Assembly (NCBI GenBank): GCA_026545225.1
Contig: CM048845.1
Span: forward strand, 18,507,001-18,571,000
Length of the DNA stretch: 64,000 bases
Direction: 5' to 3'
Source: Cornus controversa
Taxonomy: Eukaryota > Streptophyta > Magnoliopsida > Cornales > Cornaceae
Shown: positions 44,468 to 56,141 of the stretch, in pieces
Numbering within the stretch: the first letter of the stretch is position 1
How the letters are laid out: every line of letters starts with the position of its first letter
Notes under the pieces: generated by a model
What the model was told of the DNA's origin: nothing
The model's input: only the letters and a program-made list of their open reading frames with translations
Databases searched by the model: none
Made by a program: the position numbers and the translations under genes

Positions 44468-45260
44468 GTCGAGTAATACTCAAATAGTTCAGGCTCCCCA
44501 CTAACTGTCGATACATAAGGCGGTTAGAGAGGAGATCACCCTCTTCCCGATAATACTTCGTGTTTACTTCCAGAGGAATATCCACAGAAGAAGTATCCTG
44601 AAGACCAACCAAAGTAATCAAATCTTGAGTGTATTTATGTTGATTCAAAAAAATACCAGAAGGATTAGTATGGACTTCCAACCCCAAGAAGTATGTAAGA
44701 GGACCAAGATCCTTCATATGAAATGAGGCTTGAAGATGCTGCTGCAATCGGGTGATCAGGGCAGAGTCCATCCCAGTAATAACAATATCATCAACATAAA
44801 CCAGAAGAAGGACAATGCCAAGAGACGTCTTATAGAAAAATAAAGAAGAATCATAGTCACTCTGCTTAAAAGAAAATTGAAGCAAAGTGGAGCGAAATTT
44901 ATCAAACCATGCATGGGGAGACTGTTTCAGCCCATACAACGATCTTTTCAACTTACAGACATCCGAGGAAAAAGAAGAGGACAAACTAGGTGGAATGGTC
45001 ATGTAGATATCTTCTTTGAGATCACTATGAAGAAAGACATTTTTGACATCCATCTGATGAAGAAGCCAACCTTGGGATGTAGCAACAGATAGAACAATCT
45101 GCACCGTAGTCATCTTGGCAATCGGAGCAAAAGTCTCCTCATAGTCCACCCCATACTCTTGCCGATTGCCAAGTGCAACCAACCGAGCCTTATACCGATC
45201 TAGAGTCCTGTCAGAACGTAACTTGATAGAATAGACCAATTTACAACCAATGGCTTTCAC
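44442..45260 (-). pseudogene. Copia reverse transcriptase, longest surviving frame
   Basis: An open frame of 272 codons contains LDRYKARLVALGNRQEYGVD, YEETFAPIAKMTTVQIVLSV, LHQMDVKNVFLHSDLKEDIY, KRSLYGLKQSPHAWFDKF, the catalytic YVDD motif at about residue 150 (LLVYVDDIVITG), FHMKDLGPLTYFLGLEV and YRQLVGSLNYL. The catalytic aspartates are present. An upstream stop separates it from the integrase part, so no full polyprotein is made from this copy. Confidence 0.95.
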
Positions 45261-45352
45261 CTAATCAGGACAAGGGACAACATCCCATGTATGATTATCA
45301 TGAAGAGCCTGAAGTTCCTCAGCCATTACCTCACGCCAACAGTCATGTTTAG

Positions 45353-46663
45353 CTACCTCAGAATAACCTGACGGAATGGGAATGGAAGACAGATTAACAT
45401 GAAGAGAGGTATAAGAGAAACCATATCGGTCCGGCGGATGGGATACTCTGGTCGAACGGCGAAGAACTGTGGTAGTATCTGGATCACCTGTAGAAGATTC
45501 ACTCTGAATAGCTCAGATGGCGGACCAGGCTCAAAAAGAGGCAACGTAGGTCGTCGTCTTTCATATACAAGTCCAGATTTGAATCGGTCAGGGAAAGGAG
45601 CTAAGTCATCAAAATTAGGCAAAACATACATCTCAGGCAAAGACTCAACAGGAGAAGAAAAGAATGACCGATTTTCAAAGAACACAACATGACGAGATAT
45701 ACGAAATCGGTTAGAGCATGGATCATAACAAACATAGCCTTTGTGAGAAGCACTATAACCCATAAAAGCACACCTATCAGATTGAGCAGATAACTTATGA
45801 CGTTCATAGGAAGGCAAATGAACAAAACAAACACACCCAAAAGTATATATATCAAGGTATGTATAATGCTGATGATAAAGACGAAAGTAAGGACTTTCAA
45901 AATTCAAGACACTAGATGGCAATCTATTAATTAAATAAATTGTCGTAGATAATGCTTCGACCCAGAATTTAGGTGGAACAGATGATTGGAGCAGTAACGT
46001 ATGAACAACATCCAACAAATGTATTTTCTTACGTTCAGCAACACCATTTTGCTGAGGTGTAGATGGACAAGAACGCTGAGAAACAATGTCTTTTGGTTAG
46101 AAAAAATCATAAAGCTCACGAGACATGTATTCATCACCTGAATCAGACCTCAGAATTTTAATGCTAGAAGAAAATTGTGTTTCAACATAAGTAGTGAATT
46201 GTTGAAAAACAAAGAAGACCTCAGATTTTGAGCAAAGAAAATAAATCCATGTATACTTCGTATAATCATCAATGAATGTAACAAAGTATTTATAATTTGC
46301 ATGGGATATAACAGGAGAAATTCCCCACACATCACTGTGAATCAAATCGAAACAACATTCAGCATGACTACTATGGGAAGGAAAAGCATGAGACTTACTT
46401 TTGCCTAATTTACATGTGGAACAATCAAAAGAGAGAGGAGAAGAAAATTGATCTTTATTGCCCAACAAACCAGAGTTGATTACATGAGATAAACTAATAG
46501 AATTAGAATGGCCTAACCATTTGTGCCACACTTCACACTTATTGTTCACAGTGTTACAAGCAAATGAAATGACATCAGGAATGGAAAAATGCAGAGAAAA
46601 TAAACGTCCAACTTTAGCCTTCTCGCGAGTATCTTGCCCGACACTTGATCCTGCACAAGACAA
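45353..46663 (-). pseudogene. Copia integrase (zinc-binding, catalytic core, C-terminal part)
   Basis: VWHKWLGHSNSISLSHVINS with CSTCKLGKSKSHAF supplies the GAG-pre-integrase His/Cys region. DLIHSDVWGISP (first Asp), FVTFIDDYTKYTWIYFL (second Asp) and, after a stop near 46100, STPQQNGVAERK-type sequence (catalytic Glu region) follow. FWVEALSTTIYLINRLPSSV and GCVCFVHLPSYERHKLSAQS with KGYVCYDP complete the domain. One stop and one frame change break it. Confidence 0.9.
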
Positions 46664-46930
46664 CCATCACGAGAAAAACGAACAGCACAGTTGTTATCAA
46701 CCAATTGACCTACTGAGATAAGACTGGTAGAAAGTTGAGGAGATACAAAAATATCTCTAACAGTCGAATCCACATCCCCAATAGCATGAATAAGTAACTG
46801 ACTACCGTTAGCAATCCGAATGTGTGTCGATCCAGTATAAGTCCAAACATTGCTAAGTGTATCAGAAGAACTAGTCATGTGATTAGATGCACCCGAATCA
46901 ATAAGCCATAAGGGGGAAAGGGAACCGTTA
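46546..46930 (-). pseudogene. Copia aspartic protease region
   Basis: LWLIDSGASNHMTSSSDTL contains the catalytic D-S-G triad. It is followed by HIRIANGSQLLIHAIGDVDS and VSPQLSTSLISVGQLVDNNC, the copia protease and linker. It overlaps the start of the pre-integrase region. Confidence 0.9.
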
Positions 46931-46939
46931 CCTTACAGC

Positions 46940-47850
46940 CCTAAGGCTGAAATAATCATCTATTGAACCTTCTCAGTAGTAAGAGTAGAGGAGTCATCAG
47001 TAGTAGCAGAATAAGTGGAACGCACAGTAGCCTGATAAGCATTAGCCTGACAATTTTGAGGACGAGTAGGACAATCTTTGATAATATGCCTAGGTTTCTT
47101 ACAGTAGTTATAAGATTTTTGTGCACAGTTAGTAGCAATGTGGCCATATTCTTTGCAGCTGAAACATTAAAATGTCCGCATGTCGCGTCCTTTGCCTTTT
47201 CCTTGAGCAGCATAAGCCACTGCATTGGGTATCATTTTGTCATGCTGATAAGTGGCCTGGGTGGCAAGACACTACTCCTCACAAAGTAACTCCCCAAAAC
47301 AAACATCCAAAGACGGCACAGGAGCACGATTCATCAAATTGGAGCGAGTGGCCTCAAATTCAGGTTGTAACTTCATTAAAAACTGATCTTGCTTGCTTTG
47401 CTCATAATCTTCCTGCACAACAGAGAGATGCTTCTGGTACCTTGGCATAAATTATGTCAGTAAATTCTCCCCACATATTATTAAATCTAGAAAAATAATC
47501 CTGAATGGAGAGATCACCCTGAGTATAATTGGCAATTTCATACTCTAACTAAGACCGGCGAGCCGTATTGTCCTGATTATACATCTTTTTTAAATATTCC
47601 CACATAGATTGAGTAGTCTTATATAGCCTCAGAGTAAGAACAATAAGAGGATCAACCGATGCTAAAATCAATGCATCACCCTAGCTTCTTTGATCTTCCA
47701 TTGAGCTAATTTAGGAAGCTCAGTAAGAGCCGGATCACTCCCATCAAGATGACCCCATAATTCTTTTCCCATAACAAATAAACGGAATTGAAATTCCCAT
47801 GCAAAATAGTTCTTCCCTGTGAATTTCACAGTAAAAGAATCGGAAGACAT
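46940..47850 (-). pseudogene. Copia gag with zinc knuckle, frameshifted
   Basis: The frame opens at 47850 with MSSDSFTVKFTGKNYFAWEF and RLFVMGKELWGHLDGSDPA, the DUF4219/UBN2-like gag start. Frame changes follow. Near 47180-47070 a knuckle region reads KEYGHIATNCAQKSYNYCKK, then PRHIIKDCPTRPQNC. Gag would form the particle and bind RNA, but it is broken here. Confidence 0.85.
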
Positions 47851-48213
47851 GATACTCGTAAGTGAGAAAAAAAATGCACAAGTCCAACAAAGAAGAATAC
47901 TTGCCTAATCACCAAACAGAAAACAAGCGGTGCTAAAATTCTACTAACAAAACCACAATCAGCCCAAGCACGAAAATGGCAACAGAAATTGCCGACAAGA
48001 AGCCTGAACGAGAAACACACAGCAAGGGAGCCTAAATACACAAAGGCACCAGACCCACGACCAAAATGCACCGAAAATAAGAGAAACTAAAACTGAACCC
48101 AGATGGCGCCGAATCACCATAACATAACCCAAGGCAAGCACAGATGCTTCCGATAAACCAAAAGAGAGAAGCCCAAGAGAAAAAAAATGAAAAAAAAAAT
48201 CGTAAACCTAGAA

Positions 48214-48230
48214 ACCAGCTCTTGATACCA
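48214..48230 (-). other. Primer binding site of the copia element
   Basis: Minus-strand TGGTATCAAGAGCTGG begins immediately inside the 5' LTR and is complementary to the 3' end of initiator methionine tRNA (consensus TGGTATCAGAGC, with one extra A). Confidence 0.88.
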
Positions 48231-48579
48231 TGTCAAATGGATTAAATACTTCCATTGTGAGGATTTCCTTTCATTATAAAGGCACCAATGTGCAGTATAC
48301 ACGGTTAGAATTAAGCCAGAATGACAATAATCAAAATCTGTCTAAGTATGGAAACTAGAACCCTATACAATTCTAAGGAAGTAAATATATATAATTGTCT
48401 AAAGTTAAATAAGGAAACAATGGACGTATCATGCTAACATTGGCTAGAATTAAGCCTAAATGACAACAATCAAAATCTGTCTAAGTATGGAAACTAGGAC
48501 CCTGTACAGATTCTAAGGAAGTAAATATATACAATTGTCTAAAGCTAAATAAGGAAACAATGGACGTATCATGCTAACA
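48231..48579 (-). repeat. 5' LTR of the copia element
   Basis: 349 bp, TGTCAAATGG...ATGCTAACA on plus. A ~137-bp block (starting GACAATAATCAAAATCTGTC at 48324, then GACAACAATCAAAATCTGTC at 48461) is duplicated, so the terminal ATGCTAACA also occurs internally near 48430. Confidence 0.93.
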
Positions 48580-49168
48580 AAATGACCAAAATGTACCTCT
48601 AATCACTTAACGTACCCTCCCGTCCTCCGTTTTCAATTCCGAAAACTCTTACAGCTTTGTAATCACTTCCATTCCTCCTCTAAAATTTCATCTGGTCTAA
48701 AACCAAAAATAAAATTTTCTAAAAGAATATCCAATTTTTCGGGTTCACTTGACCCGCCTCGAGCCTCGGCTACCCGAAAATTCCAAATTGAGCTAAACGA
48801 CTCCAAAAAATTTTCAGACTTATAAACAAGTCTCTCAACATGTATTTCATATTTAAAACATGCATACCATCATTTATAATCAATTAAAACAATAAATGAT
48901 GAAGGAAAAAAAAACTAGCCAGAAATGGTCATGGTCTTTACAATCTCCCCAACTTAAAGGATTTCATATCCGAAATTAGGCTATACCTGAAGGAAACAAG
49001 TCTGGATACTTGGATCTGACTTTTTGCTCCCGCTCCCAAGTAGCCTTCTTAATATTGTGGTGATGCCACAAAAATTTGACCAAATGAATGGTCTTGCCCC
49101 TTAGAACCTACTCTTGAGCATCAATGATTTAAACTAGTCTCTCCTCGTAGGTGACATCTTCGTCAACC

Positions 49169-49800
49169 TCAACATCTACTCAACTCAGAATGTGATGGGT
49201 CAGGTTCATATTTTCTCAACATAGAAATTTGAAAGGCATTATGAACTTTCTCTAACTGTGGTGGCAAAACCAATCTATAAGCCACCTTACTAATACACTT
49301 TAGAATCTCAAAAGGTCCAATGTACCTTAGTGACAATTTGTCACTCCACCTAAAGCGCATCAATCCTTTCTGTGGTAAAATCTTGAGAAACATGTGGTCT
49401 CCCACCTGAAAGGATAATGGTCATCTCCTCCTATCATCATAGCTCTTTTGCCGACTATAAACTATCAACAACCTCTGTCTAATCAACTTGATCTTTTCAA
49501 CAGTCTTGTGCACAATGTCTGGTCCTAAGGCTGTTGTCTCGTAAACCTCAACCCAACAAAATGGAGACCTACAGGGTCTACCATACAACGCCTCAAATGG
49601 TGTCATCTCAATAATGACTTGATAACTTTTGTTATATGCAAACTCCACAAGTAGTAAATGGTCTTCCCAATCACCACCAAAGTCCAAGATAGAAGCACAT
49701 AATATATCCTCCAATATCTGAATAGTACGCGTTGATTGTCTATCAGTCTGAGAATGGAATGTTGTGCTAAAATGCAACTCTATTTCTAATCTTGTCCCAA
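49169..49800 (-). pseudogene. Ty3/gypsy integrase C-terminal relic
   Basis: Minus-strand FSTTFHSQTDRQSTRTIQIL, EDHLLLVEFAYNKSYQVIIE, MTPFEALYGRPCRSPFCWVE, then after a stop PQKGLMRFRWSDKLSLRYIG and PFEILKCISKVAYRLVLP. This is the integrase catalytic Glu region plus the GPF/Y module of plant chromovirus-type gypsy elements. Upstream pol sequence is missing beyond about 49800. It precedes the polypurine tract and LTR at 48942. Confidence 0.9.
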
Positions 49801-52800
49801 CGCTCTACCGCAAGAGATTTGGGTTCTAGTATTTCAAAAAAGAAAATCATGAAATATTGTTATCGATCTTCATTTAGAGATAAAAATGAAGTTTGAGAAT
49901 GTTATCAGTTTTCATCGAAAATGAAAAGCAGTGTAAGAATATATATGAAGTCTTTTGATTGGGTTTTTCATGTAAAATATAAAAAATGAATAAGTTTTAT
50001 TTCACGGCTCAGATGATATATAAGGTTAAAGAAAAAAATAGATAAGGTTCACAAATCCTAATAAACATTTGGTGGGTAGAGTTGTCATTTTATTTTATAA
50101 AAACATAAATTGGAATGCCAGAGGTATTTTTGGAGTGCCAATAACACGACCCAAATATATATTAAGTTTTTTTTTTTATTACGGTAGTTGGGAATTTTTT
50201 TTATTTTGTTATATTTCAAGACCTCCCCTCTCAAACCATTCTTTGGCTCTGCCACTTCCAACGGTCTTTCTACTCTCTTGCTTTCTACTTTTATTTTTCC
50301 ATCCTCTCTCTTCTTTTAAAGTTCCTATTCTCTTTGAGTATCTCCATATTTTATACAAATATTTTTGGGACAACTTGGCACAAGGTGGATGCATAATTGT
50401 CTCCTTTGGATATGTTCAATGAAAATCACTAACGAATTTGGATTGTACCTTTGGAGTATGACCACTTGTACTTAAACGTTGCGAAGCCTTATAGTGTTAG
50501 GACAATACATTGTGTGCCTTCCAATTATCTAGTCTTTTTCAACTCTCTATTTTACTAGCTCGATTTTTATTATAATATTTATATTTTCGTAAAATTGTTA
50601 CTTTCATATGTTATATTACTAGCATCACTCTAAATTATTGTAGAACTTAGAATTCTTCCGTACATTTAAATATTATATTATTACTCTAATATTATAACAT
50701 GAACTTCTGGTCTTGGACTTTTCTTACATACTTGGTTTAAGTTTGGTCTAAAATGTCTCTCTATTTACGATCTAAAATTACTCTATTTAACTATCTAATG
50801 GTAACGATTTGGAATGCATGATAGTGCTATATATAAGTTATTCTCATCCGTATTTCAAAGTAAAAGATAAAGGGTTTGATTTTCAAGGAAAAATAAATAA
50901 AAATCAACTGCTAAAAACTAAAGAGAATAGTAACCACGAGATTACATCACTTGAGATCTACATAAATGTATTTATTGGTTAATTAATTAATTTTTTTCAG
51001 CGTACTTGTTCATCTTTTGCGCCATTACTCTTTCAACAAATTTAAGAATTCGTTATAAATGTAAAAAAAAAAATAGAAAAAAAGATGTCTTTAGAAGGTA
51101 TGTTTTGTTTCGGTTATATTTAATGTACCCACATGCTTTATTTGTATGCAGTAGACCCATACAAGGGTCTTAATTTTTATTTATTTTATTGTTTATTTGG
51201 CAGTTGGCACCGTTAAGACCTTATACATCATTCTTACTTCTTAAAAACAAGTTGATGAGAGACACCTACATACCACTTTTTTAATTTTCTATTGCAATCA
51301 ATTCATTTTTCTTCTAATTAAATATAATTTAAAAAAAAAAACAAATTGTTGCATTTATTTTCTTTAAATTTTATTGGAAAATTTTGAAGAGTATAGGAGT
51401 TTACCTAATTAAAATAAAATTTTATTCAAGAGTTCTGTCTCAATTCGATTTTGAATTGAGATTATAGCATGTCCAAATCCTATTCTGATTTAATTTATTA
51501 GGACAAATGAAAATGATGTTTTCTTAAATGAAATTCTCCTTTTTAAGTCTTTCTTTACAAAGAGTAAATATTCGATGAGTCGGGCATATGGCTCAACATA
51601 ATTGGAGGCCTTAGGCAAAAATTATAAAAGTGGTCTTTTAATATTTAATATATTAATATCAAATAATAATTAATAATGCTTATTTAAAAATTATTCTTGC
51701 TTTTTGATATACAAAGTTACTAATTAGATTCTTGTATTCAAGTTTTACGAAAATTATAAAAGTGGCATTTTAATATTTAATATATTATTCTTTTGTAGAA
51801 TTTTCACCTAAACTTTTTGTTGTTTGATTATTAGGGTTAACAAATTTATCAAGAACTCATTTTTAAGATTGAATTAGTTTATCTATTCTTCTTTTTTTTT
51901 TAAGTTTTTCATATCCTAATTCATACTTTCTTAATAATGATTACAAACAAAATATATAATTTTATGATAACAAAAAATAATAACACTACAAAATAATTTA
52001 AGTTAAAGAACAATAGACCCTGATGTTAGAAGAATTCGATCTAATGCTCCAAAAATCCTTCAATTATTATGTAGCTAGTAGCTTGAAAGCTTCCAATAAA
52101 TTTATGGATGTAATAAGTGGAGAAGAAAAATACATTGGAATGATAGATTGAGAGAGGAGATGGATAGAGATTGAAGAGTTTATGAGAGAATAGAAAAGAT
52201 AAATGATGCAATGACATAGGAGGAAAAAAATCAAAAATGTGTAGAGTGAAAGAAAAAAAAAGAAGATAAAATAAATAAGAGATGGAAAGTTTTACAATTT
52301 CAATTTTCTAAAATTATTGGTTAGTGCACTGAGCATTACAACATTAAGAGTTATATATATATACAACATTTCGACTGGTGCAATGAAGAGAGAAAAATTT
52401 TAAAAAGTCCAATAATAGTATATTAAAAAAAAATTAGGAAGTTTTATAATATATGAAAAAAATATTTTTTGGGGGCGTTCTATTGGTTGGGGTCTTAAGC
52501 AACCGCCTAAGTTCCAAGACTCCAGTCGGCACTGCTAGTATGTCCGACCAATAAAAATGTACTATTTCAATTTATTGAGAGCAATTTTCATATGTAAGTA
52601 AGATCATTTTCACTTAATAATGTATTTTCATTGATCGGACATACTAATCACGTGTTATGCTCGGCTCACAAAATATCTACTCCTCCGACAAACATGGTAA
52701 AAAAAAGAATGAAGTTTGGTGAGCATCTTCTCATTTATTAGCGTGTGAGTGAGTCAAGCAAGAACCTTAGGAGTTGCCCTTTTTTCTAAATATGTGTCTT

Positions 52801-53291
52801 ATTTTTATTTGAAAAAATTAGAATTGCTTAGTAATATGTATACAAATGTATGATAAATAAGTTTCGAATAGGTCATTTGAATAATGAGACTCAAGTAGGT
52901 CAATTTAATTGGATCATATAGATCAAGTTGTGTTACCCATCCAAGAAAAAAATTACATTGTTTCATTCTTTAATAAAAATATATTATAATAAAATTTAGT
53001 ATGTTGAGATAATCAAATAGTACAACAGTGATATCATGTCAATTTTTTTTTTTTTTTTTTGAATTTCAAGCAACGCACACGAACCTTCGATGTTAATTCT
53101 AGTAGACTTTGAACACTCAACCTATATCATATTTATTTAAACATGTGATATAGGTCTCGTCAAATACATGCATGTAAATTAAATATCATGTTACTAAGTG
53201 CGAAAAAAAATCACGTGATATGCATACAGTGCATATAAGAAATTATGATTTCTAAAAGACTAAAATGGCTTTGCATTAGTGTAGTAAATTA
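49801..53291. other. Non-coding AT-rich region with MITE-like relics
   Basis: No gene recognised. 50219-50258 (GACCTCCCCTCTCAAACCAT ... GGCTCTGCCA) is the right end of a hAT-like MITE related to the one at 33002-33566. About 51590-52536 resembles another non-autonomous element: it opens with CATAATTGGAGGCCTTAGGC and closes with GGGGTCTTAAGCAACCGCCTAAG ... CCAGTCGGCACTG, in the style of hAT ends; exact limits are unclear. The 50450-51590 stretch shows nothing recognisable. Confidence 0.45.
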
Positions 53292-53302
53292 ATATTAAAA
53301 AA

Positions 53303-53978
53303 GCAAAAGTGCAAAACCTTTCTTGAACTTTTCCAAATATGCAAATTCACTCCTGAACTATTTTTTTGAAGCAAGTTAATTCCCTATCTTATAAAAGTTG
53401 GCTTGTTGACCCATTAGTAGAACTATAATGACATGTATACCCTTTACTATGACCATTATGCCCTTTTCTCTATAAATAGTATTTTCTAAAAATTCAAAAA
53501 ATAAAAATTTGTTAGATAAAATTCCTAAATAATAAGTTTACATGAAAAAATAAAAGGATAATGAAATTTTATTTTAAGATTTTTTTAAAAATAAAATTTT
53601 AATCAACTATAATGACAGATATACTATTTTCTCTATAAGTATAGTATTTTCTAAATAAAAATTTATAAAAATAAAAAAATAGAAATAGACTTAAATAAAA
53701 TTCTATTGGCCTTTTACTTTTTTATGTTTCTAAACTTATTATTTATAAACTTTATCTAACTATTTTCTTATTTTTCTAAATTTTTATTTAGAAAATACTA
53801 TATTTATAGAGAAAATAGCATAATAAATATAATAAAGGGTATATATGTCATTATAGTTCTATCAGGGGTCAAGTATTCAACTTTTGTAAGATGAGAAACT
53901 CACTTCAAAAAATAGTTCCAAGAGTGAATTTGCACATTCGGAAAATCTCATGATTTTTTTTTTTTTTTGCACTTTTAC
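53303..53978. mobile_element. MULE-like MITE with long inverted arms, 11-bp TSD
   Basis: The two arms, each roughly 250 bp, pair as inverted repeats: GCAAAAGTGCAAAACC ... GCAAATTCACTCCTGAACTA on the left, and on the right the reverse complement GTAAAAGTGCAAAA ... GCAAATTCACTCTTGGAACTA. Perfect 11-bp duplications ATATTAAAAAA flank it (53292-53302, 53979-53989). Long arms and a 9-11-bp TSD fit Mutator-like non-autonomous elements. It has no coding capacity, and the core is AT-rich. Confidence 0.88.
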
Positions 53979-53989
53979 ATATTAAAAAA

Positions 53990-54707
53990 TAATAATTCAA
54001 GTGAATAAAAGGGTAAAATCGAAATAAAAAAATTTTAATTTTATGTTAAAAAGTGGTCAGGCGGTTTATGCACCTTTTTGCAAAAATAGAGGATGACACG
54101 GCTCATCTTAACAAGTAAGAGATTATCTTGCACAAAAGGTATATTTCAAACTTTACCCTCCTTATTTGACAGAGTTTTTGCTTCAGTTTTTACGCAGAAG
54201 AAAAAAAGAAACATAGGGCTAAATAAGAAAGTTGGTACACACCAACTTCCTTTAAAGGTCCTTTTTGGACTCCAAAATTTTTTCGTTTTATCAATTCAAA
54301 TATTTTTCAAAACAATTTTTGAGGTTGAAAAATCAAAATCCGTTTTTCAAAGTTGAATCCAAACAGAGTCGAAGTACTTGTATTGTTTGAGTCACTTATA
54401 CTTTAGGATGATGGTCTCCTTTTTACACTGTAATTTTCCTCCAACATGGCATGACTTCACATGATATCTCCTCGTAAAATGACATTTTGTTTTTTTGTTA
54501 TACTTTTTTAGTCACTTTTGAACATTTTGTTTTCTTCAAAATAAATGTTTAATAGAATTTCATTCACATTCCAAAAAGTGAAGTCTTTTCAAAAAGATTA
54601 GATAGTTGAGACAAGTTAACACAACTCTTTATATATTGAATTGCCTGCATCATAATAACAAACAATCAAAATTTCATTTAATGAAACATGTTACAAACAA
54701 TAACTCT
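53990..54707. other. Short intergenic spacer, no gene seen
   Basis: AT-rich, with only short open frames that match nothing I know. It lies between the MULE-like MITE and the Harbinger derivative. Confidence 0.5.
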
Positions 54708-55208
54708 TTAGAGCAGTTCTAATGAGTTCGCCAGACTCGAGTCTGAAGCCAAGGCCCAAATATCACTCCAATGGGCTCCTTAAAAAGTTGGCCCGACATT
54801 TGCTTCCTTAACGGATTTCTCAATCTCTTAAGCGATTGCGGGCTGAGGTAGGCTTGCGAAAGTGGGCTCTTTTATTTATTTTATTTTTTTTTAAAAATCA
54901 CTAATCGAAAGTAGTTTTTAAAATAAAAAAGTATGGCACGCTGCGTGGCCCAAACGCAGCATGCCGCGTGGCAACCAACCGTTACATGACTATTGGGCAA
55001 GGCTTAAGGCCTTGTTTGGCTGCTAGAAATGGGGTTTTTTTTTTTTGAATTTTGTATGCTTTTTTCTTTTTATAAAAAATATTACGTTGCCAATAAAGTT
55101 GTTAGGCATTGTTTGGCTGACACAAACAGTGCCTAAAACATCTATATTAGTAATAAAAAAAGTAAATTAAGTCTTTTTTTTTTGTTACTTTTTTCCTCTT
55201 TTCTCACC

Positions 55209-55730
55209 TCTATAAATTCATCAACCCCTGCCAACATTCCCACCATTCATCTTACAACCAAATATTCATATTCTCTCCTCCTTGAAACTACGAATCCTTT
55301 ATTTTCTCAATCTTAACTATTTTTCACTACAAAATTCAATTTCATGGATCCTCCACCACCACATTTCAACTACAACCCTCAATTAAGTGATGATTTTCTC
55401 CCATAAAACTAATCTTATGGAAATTACGTTGGAGAATTCCAATTTCCATCTAGTCAACCCGCTCAATATTATTAGCCTAAAGTGCCTCAGTCCAATAACG
55501 CCAAACCTTCCATAAAGCAACTGGTTGCCTGAAATTTCAATTGGTCCACCGTCGAAAATAAGGCTTTATATTGTGGAAAGAACAATAGAGGTTGACGTTA
55601 TGGGAAAGAATTCATGAAAAATTTCAAGAACAACTTGGTGCTCCAACTGCCCAAAAATCCAACGATTTGACAAATTGTTGGTACGGACTCCAAGGAAGAA
55701 TTAACAATAGAGCCATGTATTGTTGTATTT
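55209..55730 (+). pseudogene. Harbinger ORF1 relic
   Basis: After a TATAAATTC box (55211-55219) and a leader alike to that of the first element, an ATG at 55344 encodes PPPPHFNYNPQLSDDFLP. Stops follow, then NFNWSTVENKALY and KNFKNNLVLQLPKNPT, the start of the Myb-like region. It is broken by several stops and a large internal deletion. Confidence 0.75.
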
Positions 55731-55736
55731 TTTTTT

Positions 55737-55882
55737 AATTCATAATGGATATTGTATTGTTTAATCTTATGTTGTATTTTGTGAAATCCATAATGGATAT
55801 TATATTTTTTAAACTTATGTTGTATTTTGTTTAATCCATAATGAATATTGTATTGTTTAAACTTATGTTGTATTGGTTGAAT
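55737..55882. repeat. Three ~49-bp tandem repeats (Harbinger family)
   Basis: Units of the form CCATAATGGATATTGTATTG then TTTAATCTTATGTTGTATTTT are reverse complements of those at 3932-4075. Confidence 0.88.
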
Positions 55883-56141
55883 AACATAACCGTTAGGAAT
55901 ACTGTTGGGAAAAAGTAAAACAAAACTTAAAAAATGATAATAATAATAATAATAATAATAAAATAATTAACAAATTTTATTAAAATATTATAATTTTTCT
56001 AGCATAAATTTAGAGAGTCCATTGTGCAGCTAAAATATGAAGATTCTGCTTTGATGATATGGCTCTCCCAAATGCTGACGTGACTCTGTAAATTCAAATT
56101 CCAGAGAGTAAAATTTAGAGATCCTAATGTGAATGTTCTTA

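Larger units (their letters stand above)
43503..48579 (-). mobile_element. Ty1/copia retrotransposon with both LTRs, TSD AAATG
   Basis: A complete copia element in minus orientation: 5' LTR 48579-48231, primer site, gag, protease, integrase, reverse transcriptase, RNase H, polypurine tract and 3' LTR 43835-43503. Identical 5-bp duplications AAATG flank it (43498-43502 and 48580-48584). The gene order PR-INT-RT-RH is diagnostic for copia. Coding frames are interrupted by several stops and frameshifts, so this copy is probably not autonomous. It is inserted in the long gypsy LTR. Confidence 0.95.
36048..48942 (-). mobile_element. Long gypsy LTR (Del/Tekay-like) split by a hAT and a copia insertion
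   Basis: On the minus strand the sequence right of 48942 ends in GGGGAGAT, a polypurine tract. The LTR then starts TGTAAAGACCATGACC at 48942 and ends GGGGCGTAACA at 36048. Removing the copia (43503-48579) and the hAT (about 36492-41733) leaves roughly 2.6 kb, a plausible LTR length for this lineage. CGATNNATCGTA motifs occur on both sides of the hAT insertion (36430-36485 and 41790-41860), showing that the flanks belong together. A 263-bp tandem duplication (about 41940-42460) lies inside. Gypsy integrase relics at 49169-49800 are the adjoining internal region, making this the 3' LTR. Confidence 0.65.
54711..56138 (+). mobile_element. Non-autonomous PIF/Harbinger derivative, TSD TTA
   Basis: The 1,428-bp element is flanked by TTA on both sides (54708-54710, 56139-56141), the target preference of PIF/Harbinger. 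The ends GAGCAGTTCTAATGAG and, in reverse complement, GAACATTCACATTAGGA are imperfect inverted repeats. It retains an ORF1 promoter and leader and three ~49-bp repeats (55737-55882) shared with the element at 2880-5640, but no transposase sequence. Confidence 0.82.

Noticed and set aside
44877..47450. Plus-strand open frames across the copia element
   Set aside because: They are antisense shadows of the minus-strand gag-pol sequence.
52460..52540. Full definition of a hAT element at 51590-52540
   Set aside because: The ends look hAT-like but neither matching inverted repeats nor an 8-bp duplication could be confirmed.
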